Assembly (NCBI GenBank): GCA_947179485.1
Contig: OX359245.1
Coordinates: forward strand, 52,997,067 to 53,061,066
DNA length: 64,000 nt
Direction: 5' to 3'
Origin: Allacma fusca
Taxonomy: Eukaryota > Arthropoda > Collembola > Symphypleona > Sminthuridae
Position 1 is the stretch's first letter. Every line of letters starts with the position of its first letter. The notes below the pieces were generated by a model, which saw only the letters and a list, made by a program, of their open reading frames with translations, made no database searches and was not told the origin of the DNA. The position numbers were made by a program, and so were the translations under genes. Below are positions 21,360 through 34,245 of this stretch, one piece after another.

Positions 21360-22160
21360 AAATAATCATTATTTACCGCTCTTTTTTAGCGACCAGATTG
21401 TTTTAAAGGTCAAACTTCATTTAAAAATATACATTTTACAGAATGAATTAATCTAAAGCTTCGTAATTTGTAAACTATTAGTATTCTTATATTGTTTCTT
21501 CCCTTGCGTATTGCTAATCTAATTCAACAATATCCTCAACATCAACTCACCTTCGGACTCGTGAAAAGTAAAACTATAATTTTCGTCATCTAAAATATTT
21601 TTTTCCAATTCAGGGAATGCAGTGATATTTTATACACATGATAATCATGTCTAATTTGTTTTGATGAACTCGGTTCTGGCTTTGTTGAGAATTATTTCAC
21701 CAACGCTGGTTCTTGTGAGCTTAAATCGATTTCTTTGGTCACATCGATGCCCAGAGCAATATCCGTTTAGGTAATAAATTTGGATAATTCCCGTTTTACC
21801 TCCACTTGGGCTTTTAAACTTGCGTGCGAGCACGCCACTTTATGGTATAATCCAACTGCTTGTTTTGAAAGTAATTACACAACATTTTATTTTCACCGAT
21901 GCCTGACCAATGAAGCTGAATATTGTCATTGATTCGAGGTATCCGGATTAAATCTCAAGTGAAAATTAAGAAAATGGAATCAGATTTAAAATAATGATAA
22001 TAAAAATGTTAGTATAGTGAATCAAGACACGCGACATGCTACAATAATGAAATTTCAGGTATGCATTTACAAAGATATTTGCATCGATTCAAACAAAACA
22101 TGTATCCGAATTTACCTCGCTGAAAAAATAATAGAAAGAGTCCAGGCAGAAGTATCCCAA
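21360..22160. other. Intergenic, no supported gene
   Basis: AT-rich sequence between two blocks of the same repeat vocabulary. Short frames only. I could not find the left end of the element that finishes at 24486 here. Confidence 0.4.
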
Positions 22161-22204
22161 GAAATGATTGAATATGCCCAAAATGGATATCCCTACGCGG
22201 ATTA

Positions 22205-24357
22205 TGCCAAAAATGCCGAAAATGCCATAGATGCCGAAAATGCCATAGATGCCGAAAATGCCATAGATGCCGAAAATGCCATAGATGCCGAAAATGCCAT
22301 AGATGCCGAAAATGCCATAGATGCCGAAAATGCCATAGATGCCGAAAATGCCATAGATGCCGAAAATGCCATAGATGCCGAAAATGCCATAGATGCCGAA
22401 AATGCCATAGATGCCGAAAATGCCATAGATGCCGAAAATGCCATAGATGCCGAAAATGCCATAGATGCCGAAAATGCCATAGATGCCGAAAATGCCATAG
22501 ATGCCGAAAATGCCATAGATGCCGAAAATGCCATAGATGCCGAAAATGCCATAGATGCCGAAAATGCCATAGATGCCGAAAATGCCATAGATGCCGAAAA
22601 TGCCATAGATGCCGAAAATGCCATAGATGCCGAAAATGCCATAGATGCCGAAAATGCCATAGATGCCGAAAATGCCATAGATGCCGAAAATGCCATAGAT
22701 GCCGAAAATGCCATAGATGCCGAAAATGCCATAGATGCCGAAAATGCCATAGATGCCGAAAATGCCATAGATGCCGAAAATGCCATAGATGCCGAAAATG
22801 CCATAGATGCCGAAAATGCCATAGATGCCGAAAATGCCATAGATGCCGAAAATGCCATAGATGCCGAAAATGCCATAGACGCCGAAAATGCCATAGATGC
22901 CGAAAATGCCATAGATGCCGAAAATGCCATAGATGCCGAAAATGCCATAGATGCCGAAAATGCCATAGATGCCGAAAATGCCATAGATGCCGAAAATGCC
23001 ATAGATGCCGAAAATGCCATAGATGCCGAAAATGCCATAGATGCCGAAAATGCCATAGATGCCGAAAATGCCATAGATGCCGAAAATGCCATAGATGCCG
23101 AAAATGCCATAGATGCCGAAAATGCCATAGATGCCGAAAATGCCATAGATGCCGAAAATGCCATAGATGCCGAAAATGCCATAGATGCCGAAAATGCCAT
23201 AGATGCCGAAAATGCCATAGATGCCGAAAATGCCATAGATGCCGAAAATGCCATAGATGCCGAAAATGCCATAGATGCCGAAAATGCCATAGATGCCGAA
23301 AATGCCATAGATGCCGAAAATGCCATAGATGCCGAAAATGCCATAGACGCCGAAAATGCCATAGATGCCGAAAATGCCATAGATGCCGAAAATGCCATAG
23401 ATGCCGAAAATGCCATAGATGCCGAAAATGCCATAGATGCCGAAAATGCCATAGATGCCGAAAATGCCATAGATGCCGAAAATGCCATAGATGCCGAAAA
23501 TGCCATAGATGCCGAAAATGCCATAGATGCCGAAAATGCCATAGATGCCGAAAATGCCATAGATGCCGAAAATGCCATAGATGCCGAAAATGACATAGAT
23601 GCCGAAAATGACATAGATGCCGAAAATGCCATAGATGCCGAAAATGCCATAGATGCCGAAAATGCCATAGATGCCGAAAATGCCATAGATGCCGAAAATG
23701 CCATAGATGCCGAAAATGCCATAGATGCCGAAAATGCCATAGATGCCGAAAATGCCATAGACGCCGAAAATGCCATAGATGCCGAAAATGCCATAGATGC
23801 CGAAAATGCCATAGATGCCGAAAATGCCATAGATGCCGAAAATGCCATAGATGCCGAAAATGCCATAGATGCCGAAAATGCCATAGATGCCGAAAATGAC
23901 ATAGATGCCGAAAATGCCATAGATGCCGAAAATGACATAGATGCCGAAAATGCCATAGATGCCGAAAATGACATAGATGCCGAAAATGCCATAGATGCCG
24001 AAAATGACATAGATGCCGAAAATGCCATAGATGCCGAAAATGACATAGATGCCGAAAATGCCATAGATGCCGAAAATGCCATAGATGCCGAAAATGACAT
24101 AGATGCCGAAAATGCCATAGATGCCGAAAATGACATAGATGCCGAAAATGCCATAGATGCCGAAAATGACATAGATGCCGAAAATGCCATAGATGCCGAA
24201 AATGACATAGATGCCGAAAATACCATAGATGCCGAAAATGACATAGATGCCGAAAATGACATAGATGCCGAAAATGACATAGATGCCGAAAATGACATAG
24301 ATGCCGAAAATGACATAGATGCCGAAAATGACATAGATGCCGAAAATGCCATGAATT
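22205..24357. repeat. 18-bp satellite (GCCGAAAATGCCATAGAT), about 119 copies
   Basis: Near-perfect tandem array. Three units carry ATAGAC for ATAGAT (near 22879, 23347, 23761). GACATAG for GCCATAG appears as a pair near 23590 and then, from about 23893 to 24225, alternates almost strictly with the normal unit, giving a 36-bp higher-order repeat. The last units are all GACATAG. Because 18 is a multiple of three, several frames stay open for 750-807 codons on both strands; these encode only hexapeptide repeats and have no gene-like flanks. Confidence 0.95.
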
Positions 24358-24486
24358 GAAAATGCCGAAAATGCCATGAATTGAAAATGCCGAAAATGCC
24401 ATGAATTGAAAATCCCCAAAATGCCCGGGCATTTTCGGCAGGCAAAATGCCCAAAATACCACGGCATTTTCAATTGGCCAACCCTG
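24358..24486. mobile_element. Right terminus of a hAT-like element bordering the satellite
   Basis: Three 26-27-bp units of AATGCCGAAAATGCCATGAA lead into a palindromic zone (TGCCCGGGCATTTTCGGCAGG) and then GGCCAACCCTG, ending at 24486. Inverted, this end reads CAGGGTTGGCCAATTG, a typical hAT terminus. No matching left end or 8-bp duplication was found, so the element is truncated or its left end has diverged. It shows how the 18-bp unit derives from an element's subterminal words. Confidence 0.55.
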
Positions 24487-25860
24487 CTCTTACTTATTAC
24501 CTTGTAAAATCAAAGATAGGTACCCTTCAACATCATATTCTGACATGATCGGCAACTCTTGACACCCTTCCTTTTCCTTGCCTATAATTGGTGTTATATT
24601 TGCCTTCCAATCCCCTAGCCTTGTATTCATACAATGCCTACCCTTTTTTTCAACCTCGCCTACATTTTTTCAGCATTTTTCAGCCCGCCTACACTATCGC
24701 CTATTTATAGGGTTAAAATGTTGTATCTTTCACTTCGGTGATGCACCAAATTGGTTTTAAGATTATGTCGAATAATAGAAATGGTTGCAATGTGTATAAA
24801 TAATAATTATCACACTTTACTACGAAATATCATTCAATCATTTTCAAGACTTGCAATTATGATGTTATTCAATATCTGTCTCATGCTAGACTCGCTTTTA
24901 CTGTATTCACTGTATTCCCTTTTGTACAGTCAACTAATCTCATGCTCATTGATTGAAATTTTCTCAATTATCAATTTTCGGAACTTATGATATTTTAAAA
25001 TTACTGATAGTTAACAATTAACAATAGTTAAAAATAGTAACCTAAACACTTTGATTCACTATCCAACAAGGGTATATATATAGGCGAAGTGCCCACCACT
25101 GTATCTATGCATAAGTAAAATAACAATGTTTCTAATTGATGTTTCAATTGATTCTAAAAAATGTATTCATTTGCCTTCAGACAAAAGATGCTAGCCTATC
25201 CTACATGTAGGCCTATTTATAGGGTGCGAGCTATTTTCAGAAAAACTTATAGGCAAAATAGGGTGCACTATTTTCCGCAGACAAAATGCAGAATAAAACA
25301 GGAAATGTACGCCTGCATACATGCGGTCATATAGTCATATATGTAGGCAGCACGAAAACACGCTTGTATGAAGGCAAATATATAGGTTATATACATAATT
25401 AACTATTGTCACATTATGGAAGTCTTATCTCAATGTAAACCAAACTGATTTTTAAACGTTGGAATATCAGGCTACTGCAGGGACATCTGAGATTTCCCAT
25501 TCAAAATAATATACATACAAAGCTAAGTACATATAGGTCTATATATTGAATGTGATTGCTCGATGGCTTATACTTACTGTAAGTATAACGTGAGATACGA
25601 CCGATTAATACGAGGTTTTACATAATGCACGAGTAACATTAATTTTGAAGAAGTACACACAATCAGTTTTCTTAAAAATATAATACATATGATAGTAACA
25701 AACAGTTGCGAGTGTTTGCTAAATAATTGTTGCATATGAGGGATAGCCTAAATTTTGTCTAAACTAATGTTATATGTGAAAAATAAATTTTCTAAAATAA
25801 AAACAACAAAATGTAATTATGAATTTCAATAAAAGTATAATTTAATTCTACAGTATAGGG

Positions 25861-26267
25861 TAGTGATGCCAATGGTCTGGTCTGATCCAGCTTTTATGAA
25901 ACTGGTCTGGTCCGAAGCTCAGACCTGACCAATGGTCTGGTCCAGTTTTTCGGACCAGACCAGACCAAAGACCATGGTCTGGAACATGGTCCAGAAAACC
26001 ATAGAGTACAATTAGGCAATCACATTTTATCCAATGAAATTCTTGTTTTATCACCAGAAATGACATTTTTAATTCGTTCCATGGGATTTCGTTAACTCAT
26101 AATTTTTTATTTTGCATACTTTTTGGACCATGGTCCTTGTGGTCTGGTCTGGTCTGGTCCTGAAGCTGGACCAATTGTATCTGGTCTGGTCCAAGTGTTG
26201 GATTAGACCGGACCAGACCAATAACGGACCATTATAAATGGTCCGGACCAGACCATTGGCATCCCTA
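25861..26267. mobile_element. Non-autonomous hAT-like element, GGTCTGGTCC-rich
   Basis: Ends TAGTGATGCCAATGGTCTGG and, inverted, TAGGGATGCCAATGGTCTGG; perfect 8-bp target duplication GTATAGGG at 25853-25860 and 26268-26275. At 407 bp it is one of the two shortest of the set. The outer thirds are GGTCTGGTCC / GGACCAGACC words; the centre is AT-rich. No coding capacity. Confidence 0.9.
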
Positions 26268-26417
26268 GTATAGGGTCCCACGTAGGAAGGGGCTAATACT
26301 TGCCGCTATCCTATATAGGCAGAAATGTAGGCAGCGGCAAATGCCTACTTGTAGGCAAGGATATAGGCCCAGCAATTGCACAAATAGGGACAAAAGGAAG
26401 GCTCGTCCTAAACTAAA

Positions 26418-28497
26418 CAGAGCTATGCAAAATACTTGGTCTTCAATAACAAAATACAAAATAAAATACCTGAAATAAAACATGGAAAATACAAAGTAAA
26501 ATACCTCAGGATACATTTCTAAAATACAAATAAAAATACAATACATCGTAGGTAAACTAAAATACTCAAATACAAAATACTGTATTTTAAATACAATACT
26601 TTCCTTAAAATACCCACCTAATGCTCACTCTTTTTGGTTTCTAGAACACAAAAAGCGTTAAGAAGCAACCGTTTAAAACATAATCAGATAACTATAATCA
26701 CATCAAAGATTGCATATAAGACGTGTAGTAACAAATTGTTCAACTATTGTCAAATAAGTCAGTCCATTATAAATATGATTTAAATCGTTTTAACTGTTAA
26801 AGCAGTTAATGGTTGCAGTTGGAATAATTTTTAGATATTAGTTATTATATAAATTAGTATATGAAAATTAAATTGAGTCGGTCTTCGGCGTCTCTTAATC
26901 AGTGCTGCGATCGGGTCAAGTAATTTGAAAACTTGACCATGAACTTGACTTGACCACGAAACTTCAAGTAATTTTCAAGACACAACCTGAACTTGATAAC
27001 TCGCGTTCGTGTAATTACTTGACTTGTCAAGTTCAAGTAATCAAGTAACTTTTGTAAGACCCGAACTTGATCAAGTAGTTAAATTTCCAAACTTGACTTG
27101 AACTTGACTTGACCATGACTTGAACGCGACTTGAACTTGATAATTCAAGTTAAGCATCACAAAAAATTAAACATGGCCACAATACCTTGTCGAACTTGCT
27201 GTAGCAAATTATTTCCTTCAGACTGAAAACCAAAACGCATTCAGAAAACAGTTTTACTGCTACTTTTTATTTAAAACCATTCGAGGACAAATTTGAGCGT
27301 ATACTGAATACAGTAAAAGTTTGATATAAGGGAGTATATAATTTATAAAGGAATTTACCTTATACAAAACGTCTAAAGCATTGTGTAAATGAAATGGGGT
27401 CAAACAAATGCAACCCTGATATTCATACATTCCTTATAAGCTGCGCACTTATAACGGACTTTTACTGCATACCTGACGAGCTTTTCAGGGTGTCAAGTTT
27501 TATTTAATGTTTATATATGTATATATACATATACCTATTTGAGCATTACCAGTACTCTTAATTTAAAATTTAAGAAACTAGTATTTACTTATTTATTAAA
27601 CGCTTTTTGTAAAGAGTCATCCAAGCTCAATTTATATTGGAATTTATTTACACAATTTGAAAATAATAATTCTAAGCAACAATATGAATTATCAAGATAA
27701 TTCTTTCATTTCATGGAAAGGCCGCTGCAACAACTAACAATGAGCAACGTCTGGTAAACAAGACCTTTATAAAATGGACTGGCATACGCAATCTAAAATT
27801 ACTTGAACTTGACCATGAAATCTCAAGTTCATGGTCAAGTTTTTTCTTTCCATTACTTGACCCTGAACTTGACTTGAGATTCAAGTAAATTTCTCTTACT
27901 TGTACTTGAACCTGACTTGTCTTAGAATGTCATGGTCAAGACGAGTACGTTCTTGAACTTGACCCGAAAGATTCAAGTAAAAATATTGTCCTACTTGAAC
28001 TTGACCCGAACTTGAACTTGACTTGAAAACTCAAGTATTACTTGAACTTGTCCGCAGCACTGCTCTTAATACCGTTGTTGAAGAGTCAAAATGGTTTATG
28101 CCGTACAAAAGCATGCGCGCGCAAACCATCTTCAGTGACGATATGTAATACCGAGAACCTGAAAATGTTTCATGTAGTAAAGGGATTCATTCCAACGTAT
28201 GCTACTTCAATGCTAAAATGAAATTCTCACAGATATTGCACATCATACAAGCTACATACAACGTCAAAGTCAGAAATCATACAGGTGAAAAGTATTTTGA
28301 GCCAAATACTATATTTGAAATACATTTCACATGTCATTGAGAGTAAGTAAATACCAAATACTTTTGTACTTAATAGATCTTAAAATACTACGTACAAAAT
28401 ACTGGCCCACTGCGTGTCAATTTGGAAATACAAAATACTTTGTGGTCTGAAAATACGTATTTTGAAATACTGTATTTGAAAATACTGCATAGCTCTG
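26418..28497. mobile_element. Non-autonomous hAT-like element, AAAATACAAA-rich
   Basis: Ends CAGAGCTATGCAAAATAC and, inverted, CAGAGCTATGCAGTATTT; perfect 8-bp target duplication AAACTAAA at 26410-26417 and 28498-28505. Subterminal zones (26440-26600, 28290-28480) are AAAATACAAAATAC words. It encloses another complete hAT-like element at 26900-28062. No transposase. Confidence 0.9.
26900..28062. mobile_element. Non-autonomous hAT-like element, ACTTGAACTTG-rich (nested)
   Basis: Ends CAGTGCTGCGATC and, inverted, CAGTGCTGCGGAC; perfect 8-bp target duplication CTCTTAAT at 26892-26899 and 28063-28070. Both ends (26930-27150 and 27795-28050) consist of ACTTGAACTTGACTTGACC words and their inverses; the centre is AT-rich. 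It inserted into the element at 26418, so it is the younger of the two. Confidence 0.9.
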
Positions 28498-28966
28498 AAA
28501 CTAAATGTATAGGTAGGATGCAGGATAGGCAAAATCAGTTTAGCATCGTTGCTTCAGACCTTCATACACACGTTTCAGGCGAATAAGTATATACATTTTT
28601 TCCGTTTTATCATTCTGCAAATATGAATAAGGACTACCCCAAGAGATTATGTGCTCTAGAGAATTCCCATCTTATTACGTACAATATTAATTTTTGTCAA
28701 GATGCTTTACAAATTATTGAACTAGGACTAATCTGGAGGCAGATAATTATACCCTCAACGGCCAACACATTAAATTCTCTGTATTAATTACTTGCCTCCA
28801 CCCTTTGTGCTCGAATGAATGCATATAAAAATAATAACGATTCGTGAATCTAGAACCACGCTGCAATCCATAATAATGCGGATCATAAATCCTCCTATAT
28901 TTATGTAATTGAAATCACTGCGTTAATGTATGTCCTGTTTGTTTGGAATTTCCACATTTGCAACTT

Positions 28967-28986
28967 GGGGTCAATTAGGTAACCTC
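28967..28986. promoter_or_regulatory. Conserved GGGTCA...TAACCTC palindrome, copy 3
   Basis: GGGGTCAATTAGGTAACCTC, identical to the proximal site of copy 1, 307 nt before the ATG. Confidence 0.55.
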
Positions 28987-29167
28987 AAAACTCAGTATAA
29001 GATGTGAGCATCTTCTAATCAAAACAAGTCTTACTCTGCATCTTCACCATACATTTTTTCCCAATTTCTTCGTTATCTAAGAATATGGGTATATCCATAA
29101 AAAATACTCGTCTGTAAATACCATTTCTCGTAATCAGCATCTGCGTAAATAACAGAGTGGTCAGTAC

Positions 29168-29175
29168 TATATAAG
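29168..29175 (+). promoter_or_regulatory. TATA box of copy 3
   Basis: TATATAAG, 106 nt before the ATG at 29274. Confidence 0.75.
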
Positions 29176-29273
29176 ACTCAATATTTGCAACACATTCCAA
29201 TTCAGAGTCACATTTGCCATTGAACAGTGATCTTGATTTTTATTGCAACAGTTCCTGCAGAAAACACTTCACC

Positions 29274-30338
29274 ATGCAAAACACCATTGCATTCCTAAAT
29301 GCAATTATCATTGCAAGTAGTGCACTAAACTGCGTTTACAGCTTACCCACTCAGCCAATTGAAGCAGCCCTGGATATATTTTCGTCTACTCCTGCACCAT
29401 CCCCAACATGTTTTCAAGCTCTCGCGTATCCATACAACCGTGAAATAAAGACCATGAAGGGTTATGCTGTAGATTCTGAGGTATTTTTTTCCTTGTTGCA
29501 AAAAAAATTGTTAACTATAGACAAAGTATTGACCATAATTTATTAATTGCAATTTTTTTCGAAAATCTTCAGGGGCGCTCATGCTTTGAAAACATGAGGG
29601 ATCCTCGCTTTGGGATACTCATGAACAAAACAAATTTTGAAAGCAACTGGGCCAATGAGACTGGAGAATTCTGCCCAACGTGGCCCCGATTCAAGCAATG
29701 TTTAAAGGACCATGTCAACAGTGACAGATGCAATGAGGAGACTAGACAGCTCGTTATTGATTCTGAATACATCAATGTTTTTGTTGTTCTTTCTGACCTG
29801 CTGTGCAATCCTGGAAGGGCTCCTGCCTTCCGGAACTTAATTAAAGGTATGAATTGAGGCTGATAATGGCGTAGGAAAATTATGACTGTCCTAAGAAATT
29901 AAAAGGAGATTTTCATGATGTACATTGAATTTAAACTGTCTGGACGTAGTAGCAACGCTGGAAGAAGACATCCTGGCCTGTGCATTTGGGGAAGGGACAC
30001 GGGAGCTGTCAGAGGGGTGCAATACAATACAATTTGATGGGAACGGATACCATGCTCGTTTCCAGTAAGTTCCTAATTAAATAATAGTCCTTTACTCCTA
30101 CTCACAAAAAAAGTAGTAATTCTCAGTAGCTGGTTAAAACAATCTGTTTGTCAAATATAGTTGTTTTAAATGCTTGGAAATTTGTAAACACAGGGATCTG
30201 CCGCTGTATTTCGAGTGCATGAAACCAGGGGTGAGGAAATGTGCCAATGGAGATCTTGTGAAGGAAGTCAGATTGATTGAGCTATGGGATGAATTAAGTC
30301 GAGCGCTTCAGGATACTCATAAAGAGTTATGGGATTGA
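29274..30338 (+). CDS. Secreted Cys-rich protein, array copy 3 (intact)
   Basis: Exons 29274-29480, 29573-29846, 29950-30064, 30194-30338 (741 nt, 246 aa), GT-AG borders. Signal peptide MQNTIAFLNAIIIASSALNC, linker 'STPAPSPTC', then the family core 'CPTWPRFKQCLKDHVNSDRC', 'LLCNPGR', 'FECMKPGVRKCANGD'. Exon 3 could begin at 29950 or 29953 because two AGs lie in frame. From exon 1 to exon 3, introns included, it is almost identical to copy 2, but intron 3 and the 3' flank differ clearly, which points to gene conversion rather than simple duplication. It has potential N-glycosylation at NET. Confidence 0.85.
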
Positions 30339-31223
30339 TTCGTTGTTTATTTTGGTTCCAACCAAAGAATTTAGTTATCCTCTAAAAAATACTTTCCTAA
30401 TTGTAAATACAAAGTTTTTATCTGTTTGTGGTGATTCAAATGTAGGTAATAAAAATTCTGGTGCGTATTGTAAGTATTTAGTGTAGCTTTACTTTTTGAT
30501 TTGCTTATTTGCATTCCTTGTACATTGTCATAAATTTGCATGGGCAGCAAATACCCTTTTAATTCATTAATGAATTCAAAATATTATAGAAATAATGCGG
30601 TTCAGCATATACCAATTTACCGACATTTGAGTTCTCTAAATTGCACCCGAAAGCAGCTATAAAATTATTTTAGGTTAGTTATTACGCATTAAATTATTAG
30701 ATAGAGTCTACTCATCAAATACATCTTTCATATGGGGAAATAGAATATTACAAATTAGAGAACTAATTAATAGTTTCAATTAACCTCTAAATAATATGTC
30801 ACAACCTTCAGTTACCGGAAAAAACATGTTAAGTTTTCACATGCAGCAGCCAGAAAGTGTTTGCTGTTTAAATATTTTTCTTTCCATCTAGCATAAGGTG
30901 GTGAAATGCAAATTGAAATTAGTCAATTGTGTCAAATTTTATCAGAAGTTTTCTAAATTACAAATAAATTTAGAATCACAAGCCCGTAATGTTTTTAAAT
31001 TGAAGGGCTATGTTACACCAACAAAAATCAGTATAAATATTCAAGCGCCACTGTGATAATGCCAGTGTGAATATAATTACTAGGTTATTTGAAGCACTAT
31101 ACTTGTCTTAATGCAGTTGTCTGTAAAGATCAAGTATCTGCTGATATCTTCCTAACTGAAATCCCTGCATTACTGTATATCACTTTTAAACACTACCTCT
31201 TGGACTTTCTATATTTGGATCAT
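30339..31223. other. Intergenic between copies 3 and 4
   Basis: 3' UTR with AATAAA near 30450, then AT-rich DNA. No gene, transposon end or RNA gene seen. Confidence 0.45.
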
Positions 31224-31243
31224 GAGGTCAATTAGGTAACCTC
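31224..31243. promoter_or_regulatory. Conserved GAGGTCA...TAACCTC palindrome, copy 4
   Basis: GAGGTCAATTAGGTAACCTC, 346 nt before the ATG. The TATA box of this copy is degraded: TTCATAAG at 31450, 120 nt before the ATG. Confidence 0.5.
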
Positions 31244-31569
31244 AAAATTCAAAATACGATATAAACATCATTAAAACAAAACCAGCCTTATTCTCTATCT
31301 ACCATAAACATTTTATAAATTTTCGTTATCTAATTGTAAGCACATGGGAATATCCATAATAAGTAGTCGCCTGTAAATGATGGTTCTCATAATCAGCAAC
31401 AGCATAAATAAAAATTGGGCATAATCATTAAATGGACAATTAGCAATGGTTCATAAGACCCAATGTTTCTAACAGCTTCCAATTTAGAGTTACATTTACC
31501 ATTGAACAGGGAACTATAGATTTTCGTTGTTGCAGTATTAAAGTTAAGTTTACAAACAAATATTCAACC

Positions 31570-32788
31570 ATGCACAACACCCATGCATTCCTAAATGCAA
31601 TTATCATTGCAAGTAGTGTGCTAAGCTGCGTTTGGAGCTTGCCCACTCAGCCAATTGAATCAGCCCTGGAAATATTTTCGTCGACTCCTGAACCATCGCC
31701 AACATGTTTTGAACCGTATCCCTATCCAAGCAAGGGTGAAGTACGCAGTATTTATGAATATGCTGTCGATTCGGAGGTATACTTATTATTATTCTTTTGC
31801 TTTGGAAATTTTCTAGGATATTGATCACGCCCTTGAATTTCAATTTGTTTCTAAAATCCAAGGGTCGGCCCTGTTTTGAATCCTACAAGGACTCCGGCAT
31901 ATACCGCCTAGTTGACAAAACTAATTTCACCAGTAACTCAACGCAAACGTTACTGCAGAAAATTGTCCACCCTGGTCCCAAATGAAGCAATGTTTCCTGG
32001 ATCATGTCAACAGCCAAAAATGCAATGAGGAGGATCGACAGCACGTTGTGGATTCTGAATTCGTGAATGTACGTTTGGTATTTGGCGATCTATTATGCAA
32101 TCCTGAAAGGTCTCAATACTTTCGAAACTTATGGGAAAGTAAGTATACAGGCGGATAGGGCCTCAGAAAAGTTTTGACGGTCCTAATTAAAAAGTGTGAC
32201 AGATTGCTTTCATGATTTTTTTTATTATGATTTTTTATGATTTATGATTTATTTTTTATTTATATTTTTTTATATATTTTTTATATATTTATTTATATTT
32301 TTTATGATTTTTTTTTAATGATTTTTTTCATTGATATTGAGAAGCAGTGTCAATAAAGTCTTTCTCTCTCAATGAATTTTCCATCATATTCATTAGATAT
32401 GCTAAAGGAAGGCTTCTGGGAATGTTTTTATTCGGGTGAAAACTTCCATCTAATGGTGGAGTGTAATGAATTGATTCAGCAGAATTTAAATGCGCAAGGA
32501 CGCCATGGTCATTATCAGTAAGTTACAAAGGAATATAATTCTATAACAGATAATAATATAGTATTCGTAATTAACACAAACTAGTTTGTTACAAAGTTAA
32601 TTCAATTCTAATTTTAATTTACATGAATCTGTAAACACAGGGATGTGGGACTATTTTTCGATTGCATGAAACCGGGGGCAAGAAAATGTGCCAAAGGAGA
32701 TCATGTGTATGAAATAAAATTGATTGAGCTTCTTGAGGAATTTGATAGAACTCTTCAAGGTACACATAGAGCTATTTGGAATCATTGA
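31570..32788 (+). pseudogene. Secreted Cys-rich protein copy 4, 2-nt frameshift
   Basis: Exons 31570-31776, 31863-32138, 32397-32517, 32641-32788. Relative to the other copies, exon 2 has two extra bases near 31935, in the codons after 'FTSNS', which shift the frame and lead to a stop at about 31983; the rest of exon 2 and exons 3-4 are open in the original frame. Exon 3 is diverged (two cysteines kept). Intron 2 contains a run of T-rich simple sequence (32210-32340). The copy also has a degraded TATA box, so it is probably dying; a sequencing error at one site cannot be ruled out. Confidence 0.75.
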
Positions 32789-33600
32789 TTTCTTGTACAT
32801 GTTGATTTAATCCAAGGAAATTAGTTTTTCTGGCAGAACTGCTCTGCTTTTGCTTATTTTTTTTTGGACCCTGTAACAACTGCCGAGGTAGTCGTTACTT
32901 ATAATTCGCATACTTTATAAATTATGAGTTAATAAAATATTGAGTCAAATTATTCTGGAAATTGGTTGTATCTTACAATTTTGTTGTCGTAAATTTTCAC
33001 AAATAGTAGATACCTGTATAATTGATCATAACATTTAAATTATTATACAAATAAAGAGTAATTAGGATATACATTGCAAGCATATGTTTGATTGTCACTC
33101 TGGACACATAAGCATTCATATTTTTCTTGATATCAATATATTTGCACCACATATACATATATGGGTTACATTATACAGTCATAGAACGACTGAGGTTTTA
33201 TTTCACGTTAGAGCATATTTATATATACTACTACAACAAAACATACCATGCATTCTTAATCTAAAATTTCTTACAAAATTAATTTCTAGAGTCCAGTTCT
33301 GTTTTACAGCACTGAAGCCGTACCGATATACAAATGCAAAATATAAAGAGGATATTTTAAATGAGGCATAAACCGAGAGCGAAGATCCTTATTGTATCCT
33401 GTAATAAATACCAGCTATTATGGGTGAGCAGTGTTCTTAGCTGCAACATTTGTCCACTCTAAAAATTTCTAATATTAATTGATGTTACCAAAAAAGAACT
33501 ATATTATTTATGTTTCTTGAAACCTGTATTTAATGTTTCCTGTTGTTGTTGTCATTTACAAATAGATATAAGAAAGTGAGATGCAAGTTGTCATTTATTT
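32789..33600. other. Intergenic after copy 4
   Basis: 3' UTR and AT-rich sequence; short open frames without motifs. Nothing else supported. Confidence 0.4.
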
Positions 33601-33905
33601 TTTTATTCGTTTCCATTGTTTTACATAAGAGATTTTGAAATCTAAACCACAAATGGGTATTAAAATTTAGATAATTTTGTAAATCTCAAACATTCAGGAA
33701 AGTGTTACTGTTATATCCTACGGGCAGTAGCTAAACAAATTTCAAACCTAGAAACACTTTTTTTAATTTTGTAAGCACTCATACGTATGTGTATTAAAAA
33801 ATGTCACTTAGAATAGCTTTTGAGATACCTTGCGAAAGGACACACGGACGAACAGGCAATGGTATCTTACTAGTGGACTGACTCCACCCTAAACATTTTA
33901 AATGT
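33600..33905. repeat. Inverted copy of the repeat at the window start
   Basis: Reverse complement of 'accctaaac', 'ccactagtaagataccatt' and 'cgtccgtgtgtcc' here matches positions about 40-200 of the window ('cccactagtaaaatagcc', 'cgtccgtctgcc', 'ctcaaaaactac'). An interspersed family of unknown class. Confidence 0.55.
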
Positions 33906-34245
33906 CGTTTCAGTTTCATCATTCTACGGCTACGAATGATGACTGCTCCAAAGGATTGTGAGTGTGGGAAAGTGCGTCAGTTTAATGTGCAGTCCTACTG
34001 AATATTAAGTGCAATATTATTTTAATCAGGATGACTTACAAGTAGTAATAAATTAATGAACTATAATTAATCTCGGCCAATGAATTTTGATCTCACGGAG
34101 ACAAACAAAATGAATGATCTTAATTAAAGAGTTGCATCCGCCGCCTGTGTGTAAATGCATGCTGGGGTGAATAAAATAACACAACAGCAATCATTAAGTA
34201 ATGTTTTTGCCTTGATGCTTGCACTTGTCTGAAATGATACGGTTC

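Larger units (their letters stand above)
24580..28590. mobile_element. Composite TGTAGGC-rich island hosting nested elements
   Basis: Words TGTAGGC, CCTATATAGG and GCCTAC are dense at 24580-24710, 25170-25400, 26280-26400 and again at 28506-28590. These pieces become continuous once the insertions at 25861 and 26418 are removed. It is therefore an older element, perhaps also hAT-like, whose ends I could not fix ('acccttccttttccttgcc' near 24568 and the region near 28590 are candidates). It ends just before the conserved upstream unit of copy 3. Confidence 0.5.

Noticed and set aside
22017..24473. Very long open frames (750-807 codons) on both strands
   Set aside because: They are a direct result of an 18-bp tandem array without stops; the products are hexapeptide repeats, all frames are equally open, and there are no gene-like flanks.
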